Shown: positions 35,981-47,814 of the stretch, in pieces
Layout of the letters: each line of letters starts with the position of its first letter
Position numbering within the stretch: the first letter of the stretch is position 1
Source of the DNA: Talpa occidentalis
Taxonomy: Eukaryota; Chordata; Mammalia; Eulipotyphla; Talpidae
Direction: 5' to 3'
DNA: 64,000 nt
NCBI RefSeq assembly: GCF_014898055.3
Contig: NW_023605083.1
Coordinates: 63,838,228 to 63,902,227, forward strand
Notes under the pieces: model-generated
Databases searched by the model: none
What the model was told of the DNA's origin: nothing
What the model saw: the letters and a program-made list of their open reading frames with translations, nothing else
Program-made: the position numbers and the translations under genes

Positions 35981-36868
35981 CCATTTCTGATGTATTTAAA
36001 TAGAAGAGATAACATTTTAATAAGGCATTTGTTTAGTGATTTCTTTCCATCAAATACTATAAACCTATTCCTAAAATAATTTCAAACTCAGTGACTTATT
36101 TATTCATTTATTCATCACCCATCCTCCCTCGCTTTTTTCCTCCTTCTCTTCTTCCCTTCCTTCCTTTACAACCTTTTTAAAAGTATCAGGCCTACTAGTA
36201 GCTATCAAGGATATAAAATCCTTTGCCCTCAAAGATCTTTGAGTCTGAAGAGTTATCAAAAGGCACTTGTACCAACAATCCAAGTTCTGTTTTACACAAT
36301 CACTGACGCCAAGCCATGCCTCTTCTTTCTTCAAAGACAGACTTTAGGGATTCCTCTCTACCCCAAACTCTGCTACCAACCTAAATGGCCTCATGAACAG
36401 CCTGCTGAAAACTGCAGGAGAAAGATATGCCTGTCCCCCTTTATTTTTCTGGCTAGCATACACTGACTCTTCTTGCCGTAACAACACCCATTTTAACTCT
36501 GATGAACTATCCTCCAAGTGGCTGTGATTGTGGCCAGTCACAGCCCTGCATGCCTGATATCACACTGTGGCTCAGAAATGGAAAAGTGATGCAAATTTGG
36601 ACCCATAAGAATGAGGTCCAGGACTTTGGCTTAAATAGCTAGGGAGAGACACACTTATTCCTTCCTGCTCGTCTTGGACTGGTGAGGATGAAAGCCTAGA
36701 GTTGCTGGCCACTGTTTAGCTACCCCCAGAGCAGAACTTTTCCGAGATAGGAGCCCATATAAAGCACAAGAGCTGACAGATGGAGAGCTGCAGGTCCTGA
36801 TGACATCGTATGAGCTACACCAAAGCCAAACTACCCCTCGACTTTAATAACCAAAGCTCAGCATTCCC

Positions 36869-37138
36869 TTTTTTTTTTAAAAAAAAAGATTTATTTATGC
36901 ATATAAGAACTGGGGTGCAGGCCAGAGGTGTGGAGGGTGAGAGGAATCACCAGAGACAGAGTGGGGAGCAGAACAGGCAGATCTACTAAAATATACTGCT
37001 GAGGGGAGCAGCAGGCAAGTCAGGAGGGTTTTCTAATCAGCTCAGGGTAGCTCCCTGGCCGGGATCGAACTCGTGTTGCAGTGGCTGCGGACAGCTTCAT
37101 AGGTTGCGTCTTAACCCCTTGTGCCACCAGGGAGGCCC
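36869..37138 (-). mobile_element. tRNA-derived SINE with an internal foreign patch
   Basis: Poly-T/AAAGATTTATTTATGCATATAAG tail, then the body, then the head GTGCCACCAGGGAGGCC. The TSD GCATTCCC lies on both sides. Inside the body, 37025-37045 carries a sequence not present in other copies, replacing the usual AGGTCTGCTGCACCATGTGG-type segment. The patch is identical to a sequence at 37659-37679. Confidence 0.85.
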
Positions 37139-37989
37139 TGCATTCCCCTTTTTAAATGCCAGATTGATTTGGGTTTTCTATCAGTTGCAAATGAGAGAAA
37201 TCTGATCAAGTCAAATCCAAGGCCTCTCATCTCTAATAATCTCAGCCTTTCAACAGTCACAAAGCCCCTGGGATCCTGGTTCTGATCATTAACTGTAGCT
37301 GTTCCACTTCCAGGGTCACACATTCGAGTCTCCTGTTCTCTGAGAACAGCCTCCTCTCTTCTATTGCTCATTCAACAATTTCTGCTTCAGTGATTCTTTG
37401 ATCTACTCGGACCATGTGCCCCTCTAGTCATGTATGATTCCCCAAACCAGGAGCTTTCCCCCTTCTTGTCTTCCTCTATTGTCAGATTCATGCTTCATCA
37501 TGTCAACAACATCTTTTTAAGATCAAGCTGTCTGCTTCTTCTATCCTTTCAGTGCATGTCAACCTTGGATATACCCCATTACTTGCTGCCATTCAGGAAG
37601 TTGAGGACTCTTGCTGGATCTCTTTTGGAGCAAACTTGTGGTTCCAGAAATTAAACAAAGGGTTTTCTAATCAGCTCAGTGATGATAATAAGGTCAATCT
37701 CTCCCATTAAAAAATTATGTTTACGCTATCCCTTACCCCTTTTTATCACCAACTACTTCTCTTGTTCTCTTGAGAGTTCTCTCTCTTTTAATTACATACC
37801 ATTGTTTTATATCCTTGTTAATTTTTTGACAGTGTGGGATTTCTCCCCTCAACGTGGTCACTGTAGCTCTCCCACCACTAAAACACCCATAGTTCTCCAC
37901 CACAGTCCATTATGTTCTCCCCTGAATTCTCCCCCATGTTCCTCCCCCAATTCCCAGCCTTCTCCCCACTCTTTCCCTCTGCTTCTGGA

Positions 37990-38502
37990 TGTCTCAGACC
38001 TATGAAGAGCTTTCAGGGGTTGGTTTTAAAGTTTATTTTTGGTCCTTCGTTTGGTTTCTCTATATCCCACATATAAGTGAAAGCATCCACTATTTATCTT
38101 TCTCATTCTGGCTTATTTCACTTAGCATAATCCCTTTGAACTCTATCCATTGTACCGCAAATGACGTGAGTTTGTCTTTTTGATGGTTGTATAGTATTCT
38201 ATCATGTATATCTACCACATCTTCTTGATCCACTCATCTGATTTTGGGCATTTAGTTTGTTCCCATATCTAGCTGTTATAAATAGTGCTGCCATAAATGT
38301 AGGTGTGCAGGTTTCCTTTTAAATTAGTGTTTTTGTATTCTTTGGTAAATTCCTAGGAGTGGAATTGTTGGATCATATAGAAGGTCCTCTTTAAGTCTTT
38401 CCACTTCTTTCCACAGGGACTGGATCAGTCTACATTCCTACCAACAGTGTAAGAGGGTTCCTTTTTCTCCACACCCTCACTAGCATTTGTTGTTTCTAGG
38501 TT

Positions 38503-38541
<39 letters not shown>

Positions 38542-38990
38542 CAGCCATTCTCACAGGTGTGAGGTGGTATCTTACTGTGGTTTTGATTTGCATTTCCCTG
38601 ATGACAAGTAATGTTGAACATTTTTTCACGTGCCTGTTGGCCACCTGCACGTCTTCTTTGGAGACATGCCTATTTAGCTCTTCACCCATTTTTTGATTGG
38701 GTTGTTTGTTTTCTTTTTGTCGAGTTGTGTGAGCTCTTTGTGAACCTTCGTGTCACTCCCTTGTCAGATGTATGTAATGCAAATATCTTCTCCTGTTCAG
38801 TAGGGTATCTCTTTGTTTTGGTTGTGTCTATTTGCCTGACAAAAGCCCCTCACTTTGATGTAGTTTCTGTTGTTCAGAGTCTCCTTTGTTTTCCTTGCTG
38901 CTGGGGATGTGTATATACTCTCTAGTTCCATTTCCTTGCTTTCCATCTGTAATTCACTCTATTTTATCTTCCAACTTTATCATGTCACAA
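37990..38990 (-). mobile_element. L1-type LINE fragment (3' ORF2 region), with (TA)n
   Basis: Antisense signatures: CACTTAGCATAATCCCTTTG, AGTATTCTATCATGTATATC, GGTGTGCAGGTTTCC, ATTCTCACAGGTGTGAGGTGG, GATTTGCATTTCCCTGATGA and TCTTCTTTGGAGACATGCC. A (TA)15 run lies at 38506-38535. No intact frame survives. The segment 37,680-37,990 may be its 3' UTR, but this is less certain. Confidence 0.8.
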
Positions 38991-39087
38991 AAACAGATTT
39001 TCTCAGGTTATCAGTAACTCCATGTCATTAACTCTAAAGGACACTTTCAGTTTTCATCCTACTTGACTCTGAGTAACCTTTGACAAT

Positions 39088-39312
39088 GTTTTGTTTATAT
39101 GTTTTTGTGTAGAAGAATGGGGATGTAGGCCAGAGGTGCGGGAGGTGAAAGGATCCACTAGAGGCAGAGTGGGGAGCAGAACAGGTGGATCTACTGAAAT
39201 ACACTGCTGAGGGGAGCAGCGGGTGAGACAGAAGAGGTCTGCTGTGCCATATGTGGATCAGCTCCCTGGCCGGGCATCAGACTCAGGCCACAGTAGTGAT
39301 AGCGCTGAGAGT
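39088..39312 (-). mobile_element. tRNA-derived SINE, diverged and incomplete
   Basis: Body recognisable from GATGTAGGCCAGAGGTGCGG through CTGCTGAGGGGAGCAGCGG to CAGCTCCCTGGCCGGGCATCAGACTC. The tail and the tRNA head are lost or diverged. It belongs to the older sub-type. Confidence 0.75.
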
Positions 39313-39469
39313 TATCCTCCAGACTAAGAGGAAGGTCCAAACTTTGACAGTTTTGACCTATTTTCTTCTTGGAAAAGCTGGACTCTTTGGACATAATTTT
39401 TGCTTTGGTATAAAGAAGGAATTTCTAATAACCAGAACTTTCCAAACCCACTCAGTATAAGCTCTAAGC

Positions 39470-40115
39470 TTCTTTCTCAGGCTTTATTATAACACAATAT
39501 TTCCACCTCTCTAAGAGTCCTCCATGATATTAGCCCCACTGCAGCCAAAATGACCCTTTTAAAGTACATATTCTATTGTATCATTCCCCTGCTTCTAATC
39601 TTTCAATGACTTCCAGTTATTCTTGGAATAAAGACCAAAATCTGTATATGGCCAGAAGTCTTACTGACCCTCCCTGCCTCTCCAGTCCTATGTCACTTGA
39701 CTTCCCCTTTGCCCACAGTGATCCAGCCACACTGGCCTTCATCATTCACTTCCTCAAACACCCCACAAGGCCCTAGACCATGCCTTTATCTTTGCTTATG
39801 CTCTTCCACATCCATTGTAACTAATCAGTGCCTATTTTCCCTTCAGATGTTAATTCAAACACATTGTACTCAAGGAGGACTTCTTTGAACTTCCTGGCAT
39901 CTCCTACCTTCCATTTTCAGATTTTTCCACTGTTATAATTTGATGGCATTTGTATGAAATTTTGTTTAATGCCTGAGAGACCCAAGAGTTCAGAGATCGT
40001 GCTTTTCTCTTTTTATCTCACCTGGGTCCTCAGCATGGAGCGTCATGGCTGATACGTAGGAGGCTCTCAGTGAATGCTTTTTGAGTGAATGAGTGAATGA
40101 CTGAGTGAACCAACC
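39470..40115 (-). repeat. L2 LINE relic
   Basis: Antisense L2 pattern: TCCATGATATTAGCCCCACTGC, TTCAATGACTTCCAGTTATTC, TGGAATAAAGACCAAAATC, CTGGCCTTCATCATTCACTTCC, TATGCTCTTCCACATCC, then CCTCAGCATGGAGCG and GAGGCTCTCAGTGAATGC. It is diverged but long. Confidence 0.7.
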
Positions 40116-40225
40116 GCTGACTGAGCTGTTAGTGGGAATTATACCCTGTCTGCTGGTGATGCTGAGGCTATGCAAATTCAAAACTTCTTTTAGAATCTGA
40201 GTCTATAAACCTGGGACCTTTGTGG

Positions 40226-40528
40226 GGTTTTTTGTTTTTTTTTTTTTTTTTTTTTAAAGATGTATTTGTTTGTTTGTTTATTTATTTATTTATGCAAGCA
40301 CTGGGTACAGTCAGAAGCGCGGGAGGGTGAGAGAATTCACCAGAGCCGGAGCGGGGAGCAGAGCAGGCAGAAGGACCGAAGTACACTGCTGAGGGGAGCA
40401 GCGGGCGGCAGGAGAGGTCTGCGCGCCATGTGGGACCCTCGTCCAACAGCCAAGGATTGAACGGGTGCTGCAGAGGCTGCTGGCAGCTTCACAACCCAGT
40501 GCTCAACCGCTGCGCCACCGGGCAGGCT
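40226..40528 (-). mobile_element. tRNA-derived SINE, young, at the edge of an L1 fragment
   Basis: Long poly-T tail then AAAGATGTATTTGTTTGTTTG, near-consensus body, head GCGCCACCGGGCAGGC. The TSD CCTTTGTGG lies at 40217-40225 and 40529-40537. It is of the younger sub-type with intact CpGs. Confidence 0.88.
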
Positions 40529-40537
40529 CCTTTGTGG

Positions 40538-40886
40538 ATTTTTAAATAATTTATTTATTTATACATATTTTACATCATCGTTCTTTTTTTTTTTCCCCAA
40601 TGTTTGCTTTCTTTTTTCAGGTGTAGTCCCCATAGAATTCCCACCACCAATTCACCTGTGCGCCATCACTATAGTCCCTTGTGCTCTTCCCACCCTCGTT
40701 TTGATCCCTCCCCCTCCCTCTCCCCTGCAGAATGGCTCTGATTTATAGTTGTCTGTTTATTTATTTTTTTTTGTTGTTATTGTTTTTTCCCTGACCCCTT
40801 ATTTGGTTCCCCCATATGCCTGATGAAGAAAGTCAGAAGGAAAAAGAAAAATATTGGATGGTTTCACTCTTAGGAGGAATACAGGG
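40538..40886 (-). mobile_element. L1-type LINE 3' fragment with its own target duplication
   Basis: Contains TTTTTCAGGTGTAGTCCCC, CTATAGTCCCTTGTGCTC and TTATAGTTGTCTGTTTATTT, the last shared with the L1 piece at 59.1 kb. The 17-bp TSD AAACCTGGGACCTTTGT lies at 40207-40223 and 40887-40903, enclosing both this fragment and the SINE. Confidence 0.7.
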
Positions 40887-40903
40887 AAACCTGGGACCTT
40901 TGT

Positions 40904-42590
40904 TACAGAGGTTTCCGTGGCTAAGAGAGTGGGAGCGAGTTAGCCTAATTGTTATTAGTGTCAACCTCTGAGCCATTGCCACACCTGTAGTTGAAAACTG
41001 CCTGGGCGCCACCTGGGGAGAGAGATGCTCCTTTTCCTCTTTCATCATTGTTTATTTATTCTGTTGTGGTTTCCCATTTCTCCAGGGCATTGGTGACATA
41101 GACTGTGAAGCCAGTGGTGCCATGTGGGGTGGGCAGCAAGGCATCCCCGCCTTCAAGTGTGCTTCTTGGGAAGGATTTTAAGCCGAGAGGGAAGAGGGCC
41201 TGTGGAAAGAAACTGCTTGAAGAATGAAGACAGAGAGGAAACAAGAATGGATCAGGATCCTACAGCAAAGAGGAAAGGGTGAAGGGGCTTTCTTTGAAGC
41301 AGAGGCTGCAGGGAAGAAGATGGGCCTGGTGGAGTTGAGATATCAAAACAGAGCCAACTCGCAGAAGAAGGATGGAGAGGGATGGTGTGATTAGACAGTG
41401 TTGTACGTGAGAGGTCAACTAGTACTTGGTAGTTAAAGGGTCTTTTAAGTATGGTGAATGTTCGTTGTGAAGTTGCTTCTGTTACTGAACTTGCTCCAGA
41501 TTTTTGAGTAAATTTAAAACATAAATTGTGTAAATGAGAATTCTGTGAAAATTATAGAAGAAGCTGAACCGAGAAAGGCACAAGGAAGTTGAAGCTGAAT
41601 GGACCTGAGAACGTAGCCCTCGGGAACTTGTAGGAAATGTTGAAAATCTTTGGATTGCCATAGACTATGGACGGGGTTCAAGCCAATGTTCTGTAGAATG
41701 TAAAGGAGATAGAGGTGTGATGTAATATCTGAATTATACAAATACAAAGTTGACCTACCAGGGAAATTTAAAAGTCAAAGTTGTCTTTAAATTCCTGGGA
41801 TTGAAGTGGAAATCTTGGTGGGAGGACTATGTGTATCCAAAGCAAAATTTCACATCACCTGAGGGTATCTGGCCAATCCATCTTGCTCTGTTGAGGACCT
41901 AAAGGTTGAAACAGCAGTGACCCCACATCCCGATAATGTAGCCAACATTTCCTCAATAATTTCTGAGGCCAGAATTGCCTCATGGGAGAAAATTAAAAAA
42001 TTTAGAAAGGAAGAAATTGATAGGAATCAGGAATAGGAAGTTTTTTCTGAGTGCTGCTGGGTCTCATTACTCTAGTAAAGTTTTGTTCTGCTAATGATTC
42101 TGTGGTAACTGTCCACCAGCTCTCCTTCCTCAGAAAATTGTGGGAGGAAATGGCAGCCCTAAAATGTCTAAGGAAAGTAACCTGTTAATGGGGGCAGATG
42201 GCAAGGGTGCAAGAGGAGAAGGAAGATGTTCCTGGTCTTGCCAAAGGAGGGAGATGAGGGAAGAAGCCCTCCAACTTATATCTGTAGACCTACCGTTCTC
42301 TAGGGTCATAAATTACATGGCCTTATATTGGGGGAGGGGGCTCATTTTGGCTGGGGGCAGCAGTTTAGAGTGTGCAGTGCACCTGAGATCACTGGGTCAA
42401 AGATACCTGAGTGTGATGCTTTTGCCAACCGTGGAAAAGGGTGTGTCTCCTGTATCGGCTGCCCTCCTGTGTCCACATTTGTGTAGCTCCAAAGGAAGAC
42501 CTGGGCAGTGGCACCTTCCTTCCACATCATTCTCAGACCCTACCTGTGCTCTGCACAGAGCATTAGGACATTGTTGTTATGCCCACGCTT
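40904..42590. other. Intergenic sequence, no recognisable gene
   Basis: Unique-looking or very old repeat sequence. An open frame begins at 42140, but it has no recognisable domain and runs into the solo LTR. I do not regard it as a gene. Confidence 0.5.
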
Positions 42591-42622
42591 CAGGCAGAAA
42601 TCTGCTGAGTGTATTGGGTTTT

Positions 42623-43178
42623 TGTGGGTCTGCTACTCCTAAGCAGCCTGTTCGGCCATCATTTTGTCACCTATAGTTCTAAATCCTAAGCAAGGTCAAA
42701 ATGGCCCAGTCAGTTAGGTACAGGAGCCCAACCATGCAAGGTGTCCTTTGTTCTCAAAAAAGAGCACAAAGCTGGATCATGCTGGGAAGGCTTTGCATCA
42801 CGAGGTATGACTGGGAATGCCTGGGGGCGGGGGGCAAGGACCTTATATATTACAAAGGACCCCAGAAGCTGATCAGTGGAACACCTTGTTGATAAGATTA
42901 AAACCTTTTTGGGGGGGCGGGGGGAATTAGGGCTTGGTCTCAATGACAATACCAAGTCATCAAGCAGATAAGAAGTGCTTGGAGGGCAGACTCACAATCC
43001 CTGATCTTCTACATTCTTCCCCTTAATCTCTTCCCCTTTCCTTTTGCTCCTCCCCCTTACAACCAATGCTGTGTATCAATAAAAAGGCCAGAATCTTGCT
43101 CTTCAGCAGCATCCTGCATTATTTAGCCTGCTCCATGACTCCCACTTCTTTGTCAGTGTGGTGTTGCCCAATGCAACA
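42623..43178 (+). mobile_element. Solo retroviral-type LTR (about 556 bp)
   Basis: Starts TGTGGGTCTGC and ends GCAACA, i.e. TG...CA termini. It is flanked by GTTTT on both sides (42618-42622 and 43179-43183). AATAAA at 43078-43083 is followed by a CT/GT-rich stretch that looks like R-U5. Upstream is TATA-like CCTTATATATTACAAAG near 42840. No internal retroviral sequence accompanies it. The strongest support is a nearby copy of the flanks (43806-43890) in which the two sides are continuous, i.e. lacking the LTR. Confidence 0.65.
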
Positions 43179-43379
43179 GTTTTTGAAGTATTTTGGTAAT
43201 TGGAATATCTTTTAAGATATGACCAGAAAAGTCCAAGTGAACTTGGGAAGAAAACCCATAGGATGAAAACATCTAATTTTGTCATACAAACCACATGAAA
43301 GCAACTCTTTAGCATGCTGTATTTGAGAAAACACTTTCCCTGGGTACCTGCCATGGCTTCCCCTTTTGGGATAGACGAA

Positions 43380-44270
43380 ATCTAGTCAATGAACATCAGC
43401 TTGTCAAGGAGCGTGCCATGTTACACAGACCATCTCCATGACCAGCTTCACCTTTGATACCAATGGCAAACTCGGTAGGTTCTCCAGACCCCCTCAGGCT
43501 TGGTAATTATCACTGGAAGGAGTCGCTAAAATCAGTGAAAGAAGCTACACTCACACTTGAGCTTTATTACAGAAAAGTAGGGGAGGAAGGAAGGAAGATT
43601 AAATTCAGCTAAGGGAAGAGATGCATAGGGCAGAGTCCAGAAAGTTTCCAAGACTGTAACCTGCCACTGTCCTTTCCCAATGGCATCACCGATAGTGCCA
43701 CCTCCTGGCAACAGCATGTGAACATGCATGGGGTGCTGCTATCCAAAGAAGCTCACTCAAACCTCGGTGGCCAGAGTTCTTGCTGGAGTTCCATCATACA
43801 GACATCAGGCAGAAATCTGCTGAGTGTATTGGTTTTTGAAGTATTTTGGTAATTGGAATATCTTTAAGATGTGACCAGAAAAGTCCAGCCTAAATGGCTG
43901 ACCTTTAGCCTCTAACCTCTCTGGGGGTGGAGCTAATACAGCATGGTCCAAACATCCTGTCATCAATCACAAAATATCTGGGGTGACCCAAGTCCCCTAA
44001 GTAAACAAAATCACTCCCATTAAGGCCCAGAGATCACCCCTCTGTAACTCAGGGCAAAGGCCGGACTTCCTTTCGGGCGAGGTTAATTCTTTACAACACA
44101 GAAATATTCTAGGCAAGCAAAATAGGTGAGAATCCCTGCCCTCCTGGAGTCCATAGTCACATTCAGAATAATACCCCAAAGCTGTATGTGCAGAGCACTG
44201 ACCGAAGTGAATACATTATCTCTATAGGAACAGCTTCTCCAATTAGTCCTGGACTGTTCCAGGGACCCTT
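43380..44270 (-). mobile_element. Possible old LTR element, minus strand
   Basis: On the minus strand, CTGTAATAAAGCTCAAGTGTG near 43555-43575 looks like a retroviral-type poly(A) site followed by U5-like sequence. The upstream half has mixed GC typical of U3. I cannot define termini or a TSD, so this is tentative. Confidence 0.3.
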
Positions 44271-44696
44271 GCAATTATAACCCAAATGTTACTCATATTA
44301 GGAGCACTTACTCTCTTAGAATCCTGGGATAAAAGAGTAGGTGTTTTTCTTGCAGATGAACAGAACATCTGCCATCAGTTCCTTCAGATGAGGTCCCCAC
44401 AGCATTCTTTCCTTTTGTACTTTAGCTCTGTCTTTTCTGCAGTGGCCCAGCCCTGGAATTCACACCCTGCGCTTGGAGTGTTCACTCCAAACTCTAGGCT
44501 TGCCGCTTTCTCGTAGTCTCCTTGCAGGCCTTTCTTATCTGCGGCTGCTCCATCATTCCAGGTTGCTCTCCTTCAGAAAAAGGCCCATTAGCTGGCCTGA
44601 TCACCTCTCCTCAGGCAGCTGGTGTCAGTTTCACCACTGAGAAAGCTGAAGTGGCTATGAAGCAGAGTTGAATTTGCCTTTGAAAATAACTGCCTC

Positions 44697-44970
44697 GGGT
44701 CTCCCTGGTGGCGCAAGGGGTTAAGCACCGCACTATGAAGCAATCCATAGCCTCTGCAGCACGAGTTCAATCCCCGGCCAGGGAGAAACCCACATGGCGA
44801 GGCAGACCTCTCCTGTCTTGCCCTCTGCTCCCCTCAGCAGTGTATTTCAGTCAGTCTGCCTGTTCTGTTCCCCACTCTGTCTCTGGTGGATCCTCTTACC
44901 CCCCACATCTCTGGCCTGTACCCCAGTTCTTGTATGCATAAATAAATAAATCTTTAAAAAAAAAAAAAAA
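44697..44970 (+). mobile_element. tRNA-derived SINE, full length
   Basis: Head GGGTCTCCCTGGTGGCGCAAG, tail AATAAATAAATCTTT plus A15. Exact 15-bp TSD GAAAATAACTGCCTC (44682-44696 and 44971-44985). Confidence 0.9.
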
Positions 44971-45499
44971 GAAAATAACTGCCTCCCCTCCAAAAGGCAG
45001 AGCAAAGCCCACAAATTCTCAGAAATGGTGCAGAGATGTTGACCAGAATAAATGTGAATTCTTCCCACAAGAATGGCCTTCCAGAGGAGATTCAGGGAGG
45101 CTGGGTGGGCAGAAGAGGTGGGGTGAAAGAAGCAGTGAAAGGGCCCTGCCTTAGCACGGAAGTCAGAGGAGTCCTGCAGGGAAACCCACAAAGAAAGGGC
45201 CGCTGCAAACAGGGACAAGTCCAAAGGCAGCGGAAGATAGTGTCAGCCGAGCATGACCTTGTCCATCCTTCTTACACTGCAATCTCAGAAACTCCAGAAA
45301 CTGCCCTTAGGAATCGGAGAGAGGGGAAGTGAGGAAAAGAGGAAAAGCCACTTCCCCAAAACATGCAGTGGCCTCAGCCCAAGGAGAAGGGCAGAGACCT
45401 ATTTTTGCAATGAACACATCATTGTTTCGATAAACGTATTGCAGAGGACATTCAATCTCAGAATTAAGATTATGTTTGTGACTTAAAGTAACCCCTGAC

Positions 45500-46340
45500 A
45501 TATAAAGCTGTGAGTGGTTATATGAGCCACAATAGATGAGCACACTCCGTACAGAGAGAAGACACAGAGATTTCGTGCTAGTCCTCTTCCTCTTGGCATC
45601 GAGTTTTGATCTTATCTTCCTTGACCTGTAGCCACCTGTTGTTATAGGACAGGGAGAGGGGCAGCCCAAACCCCGCAAACCTGCCTATTCTAAATGGGTT
45701 CTGCCATCCGCCGCATCAACACAAAACATAGGAGACTTTAATGGGAAGGATCTTTAATAAAAACTAGGAAACAATACAGGTGAGGCAAAGAGTCTAGTTT
45801 CTAAATGAAGCACCCAAAGTTACCCATCCCCTCGTGGGTAAAACTCCATCCATATGGGGTCGGCCCAGAGCAAGGCCCCAAAGCCTGCCACAAATCTAAA
45901 ACATCTTCCAGTGGGGACCCACAGAAAAGGGTCACAAACAACCGGACAAGCCCGGAAGGAAAAGAGCAAAATCAACATCCAGATAAAAGCTGCCATTGTC
46001 ACCTCCCCACGGGTCTCACCCACATCTGTGTCACCCAGTCCACGACCAAAAGACAAGCGCAGTTTCTTCACGTGTCTCTAGGCTCCATGCGCCTCCTCCA
46101 GGTCTCCTGGCTCCATCTTGCTTCCTTCCTTCCTCAGTCTCTTCTGCAGCTTCTTCTTTTGCTACTCAGCTCCACCCTCCCTTGGGTGGGGCAGGGAACC
46201 TCCCCCTTTCCTGGGGACCACCCTGTTGCACTGTCACCTCCATGCTTTTGAGATTGTGGACCAGCGGGCTTGGCCTGATCAACCAGGAGCATCCCACAGG
46301 CCCCGTCTGTGTTCAGCTTGCACAACACCCCATGAAAATC
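45500..46340 (-). repeat. Possible LTR-type or other ancient repeat, unassigned
   Basis: On the minus strand, TTTATTAAAGATCCTTCCC and CCCATTAAAGTCTCC resemble LTR polyadenylation regions. The preceding segment has short open frames without a recognisable product. I see no clear TG...CA ends. Confidence 0.25.
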
Positions 46341-46570
46341 CTTTATTTTGGAGGAACATGTATTGTTGAAGTGGAAAATTTATTAATATTTGAACTCCCT
46401 TCATACCAGGAATTATAAAAATTTCATTGTATGTCATGAAATGTATTTAACAGAAAGCAATCTGTTAAATATGAGTTCTTATTTTCCAAACAGATATTTG
46501 AAAACAATAAGTTCTCTATACTTTAATGGGCTAATTAGTATACAAAGCTTTTATTAAAATACATGATGTA

Positions 46571-46854
46571 GGGCCTCCCCTGGTGGTGCAGTGGTTGAAC
46601 ACTGGGCTGCCAAGCTGCCCACAGCCTCTGCAGCGCTGGTTCAATCCTCAGCCACCAGCGAGGGTCCCACATGGCACTCAGACCTCTCCTGCCACGCCTG
46701 CTGCTCCTCTCAGCAGTGTATTTCATCCGTCTGCCTGTTCTGTTCCCCGCTCTGGCTCTGGTGAATTCTCTCACCCTCCCACGCTTCTGACTGTACTCAG
46801 TGCGTGTATAAATAAATAAATAAGTGTTTAAAAAAAAAGATTATAAAATAAAAT
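46571..46854 (+). mobile_element. tRNA-derived SINE, full length
   Basis: Head GGGCCTCCCCTGGTGGTGCAG, tail AATAAATAAATAAGTGTTTAAAA followed by A-rich AAAATAAAATAAAA. Imperfect TSD AAAATACATGATGTAG / AAAACACGTGATGTAG. Confidence 0.87.
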
Positions 46855-47489
46855 AAAACACGTGATGTAGAGTCAACAGAAAAGTAGCTCAAGTTCAACA
46901 TTTCTGTGTCAGATTTCCTTATCTGTCTCCTTTGTCATGCCCAATCAAAACCTTTAAGAATTCTGGCATTTGGTAAATCAAGGTCAGAGGAGATTAGTGT
47001 AGCTGCTAAATCAAACTAATATATGACAATACAATATAAGGAATCATCCTCTCTTTTTTCCTTTCTTTTTTACATTTTAAAAGGACAGGTTGATTAGGAA
47101 AAGGAGAAAGAAAAACAGAGGCACCTGCATAGTCACAGGGGGGCAGGAGAACTGCCAGGAATGATTCCCTTAAAGCAATTTCTTTTTATCATCTGCACGA
47201 ACACAGACTTAATGTTTAAGAATTAAGGACATATATCTACAAATGTCCTTTCTTTGCAAAAGCAGTATATTTGCTTTTGAAACTGGCAACCTAAACATCT
47301 TGATTACACATTAAAAACATGTCAGAATACACTTGTTACAGAAACTTTAGAACTGGGTTTCTTATAAAAGCAAATGCAAACAGGATTGTTATTGTTATTG
47401 TTCAGTCCTCTAATTAGATTTAAAAGGATACCACTGAATACTAAAGTCAAGTATTTACTAAGCAGTGTTAATTAATACCAGTCAAACTT

Positions 47490-47745
47490 GGACCACTCTG
47501 GTGGCCTAGGGGTTAAGTCTCAGGGGTATCACTGCTACGGCCTGAGTCCGATCCCCATGGCTAACCCACATGGCACAGCAGACCTTTCCTGTCTCGCCTG
47601 CTGCTCCCCTCAGCAGTGTGTTTCAGTAGATACGCCTGTTCTGCTCCTCACTCTGTCTCTGGTGAATCCTCTCACCCCTGCACCTCTGGGCTATACCACA
47701 GTTTTTATATGCATAAAATAAATAAAAATAAATCTTAAAAAAAAT
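47490..47745 (+). mobile_element. tRNA-derived SINE, full length
   Basis: Diverged head GGACCACTCTGGTGGCCTAGG, central CTGCTCCCCTCAGCAGTG, tail AAATAAATAAAAATAAATC. TSD AATACCAGTCAAACTT (47474-47489) / AATACCAGCCAAACTT (47746-47761). Confidence 0.85.
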
Positions 47746-47814
47746 AATACCAGCCAAACTTTAACCAGTCACAGTTGAACCAGGATTGTCTGTATCAGCT
47801 CATTGTCATTCATG

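Larger units (their letters stand above)
33301..36868. other. Intergenic region without a recognisable gene
   Basis: Holds two MIR-like relics (34150-34255, 35850-35980), an ATC microsatellite in a hairpin context (34256-34322), a G-rich tract (34729-34804) and a T18-22 run (about 35397-35418). The rest is unique-looking. No protein product is recognisable. Confidence 0.6.

Noticed and set aside
42140..42676. 178-codon open frame on the plus strand
   Set aside because: No recognisable domain, composition typical of non-coding DNA, and it runs across the left boundary of the solo LTR.
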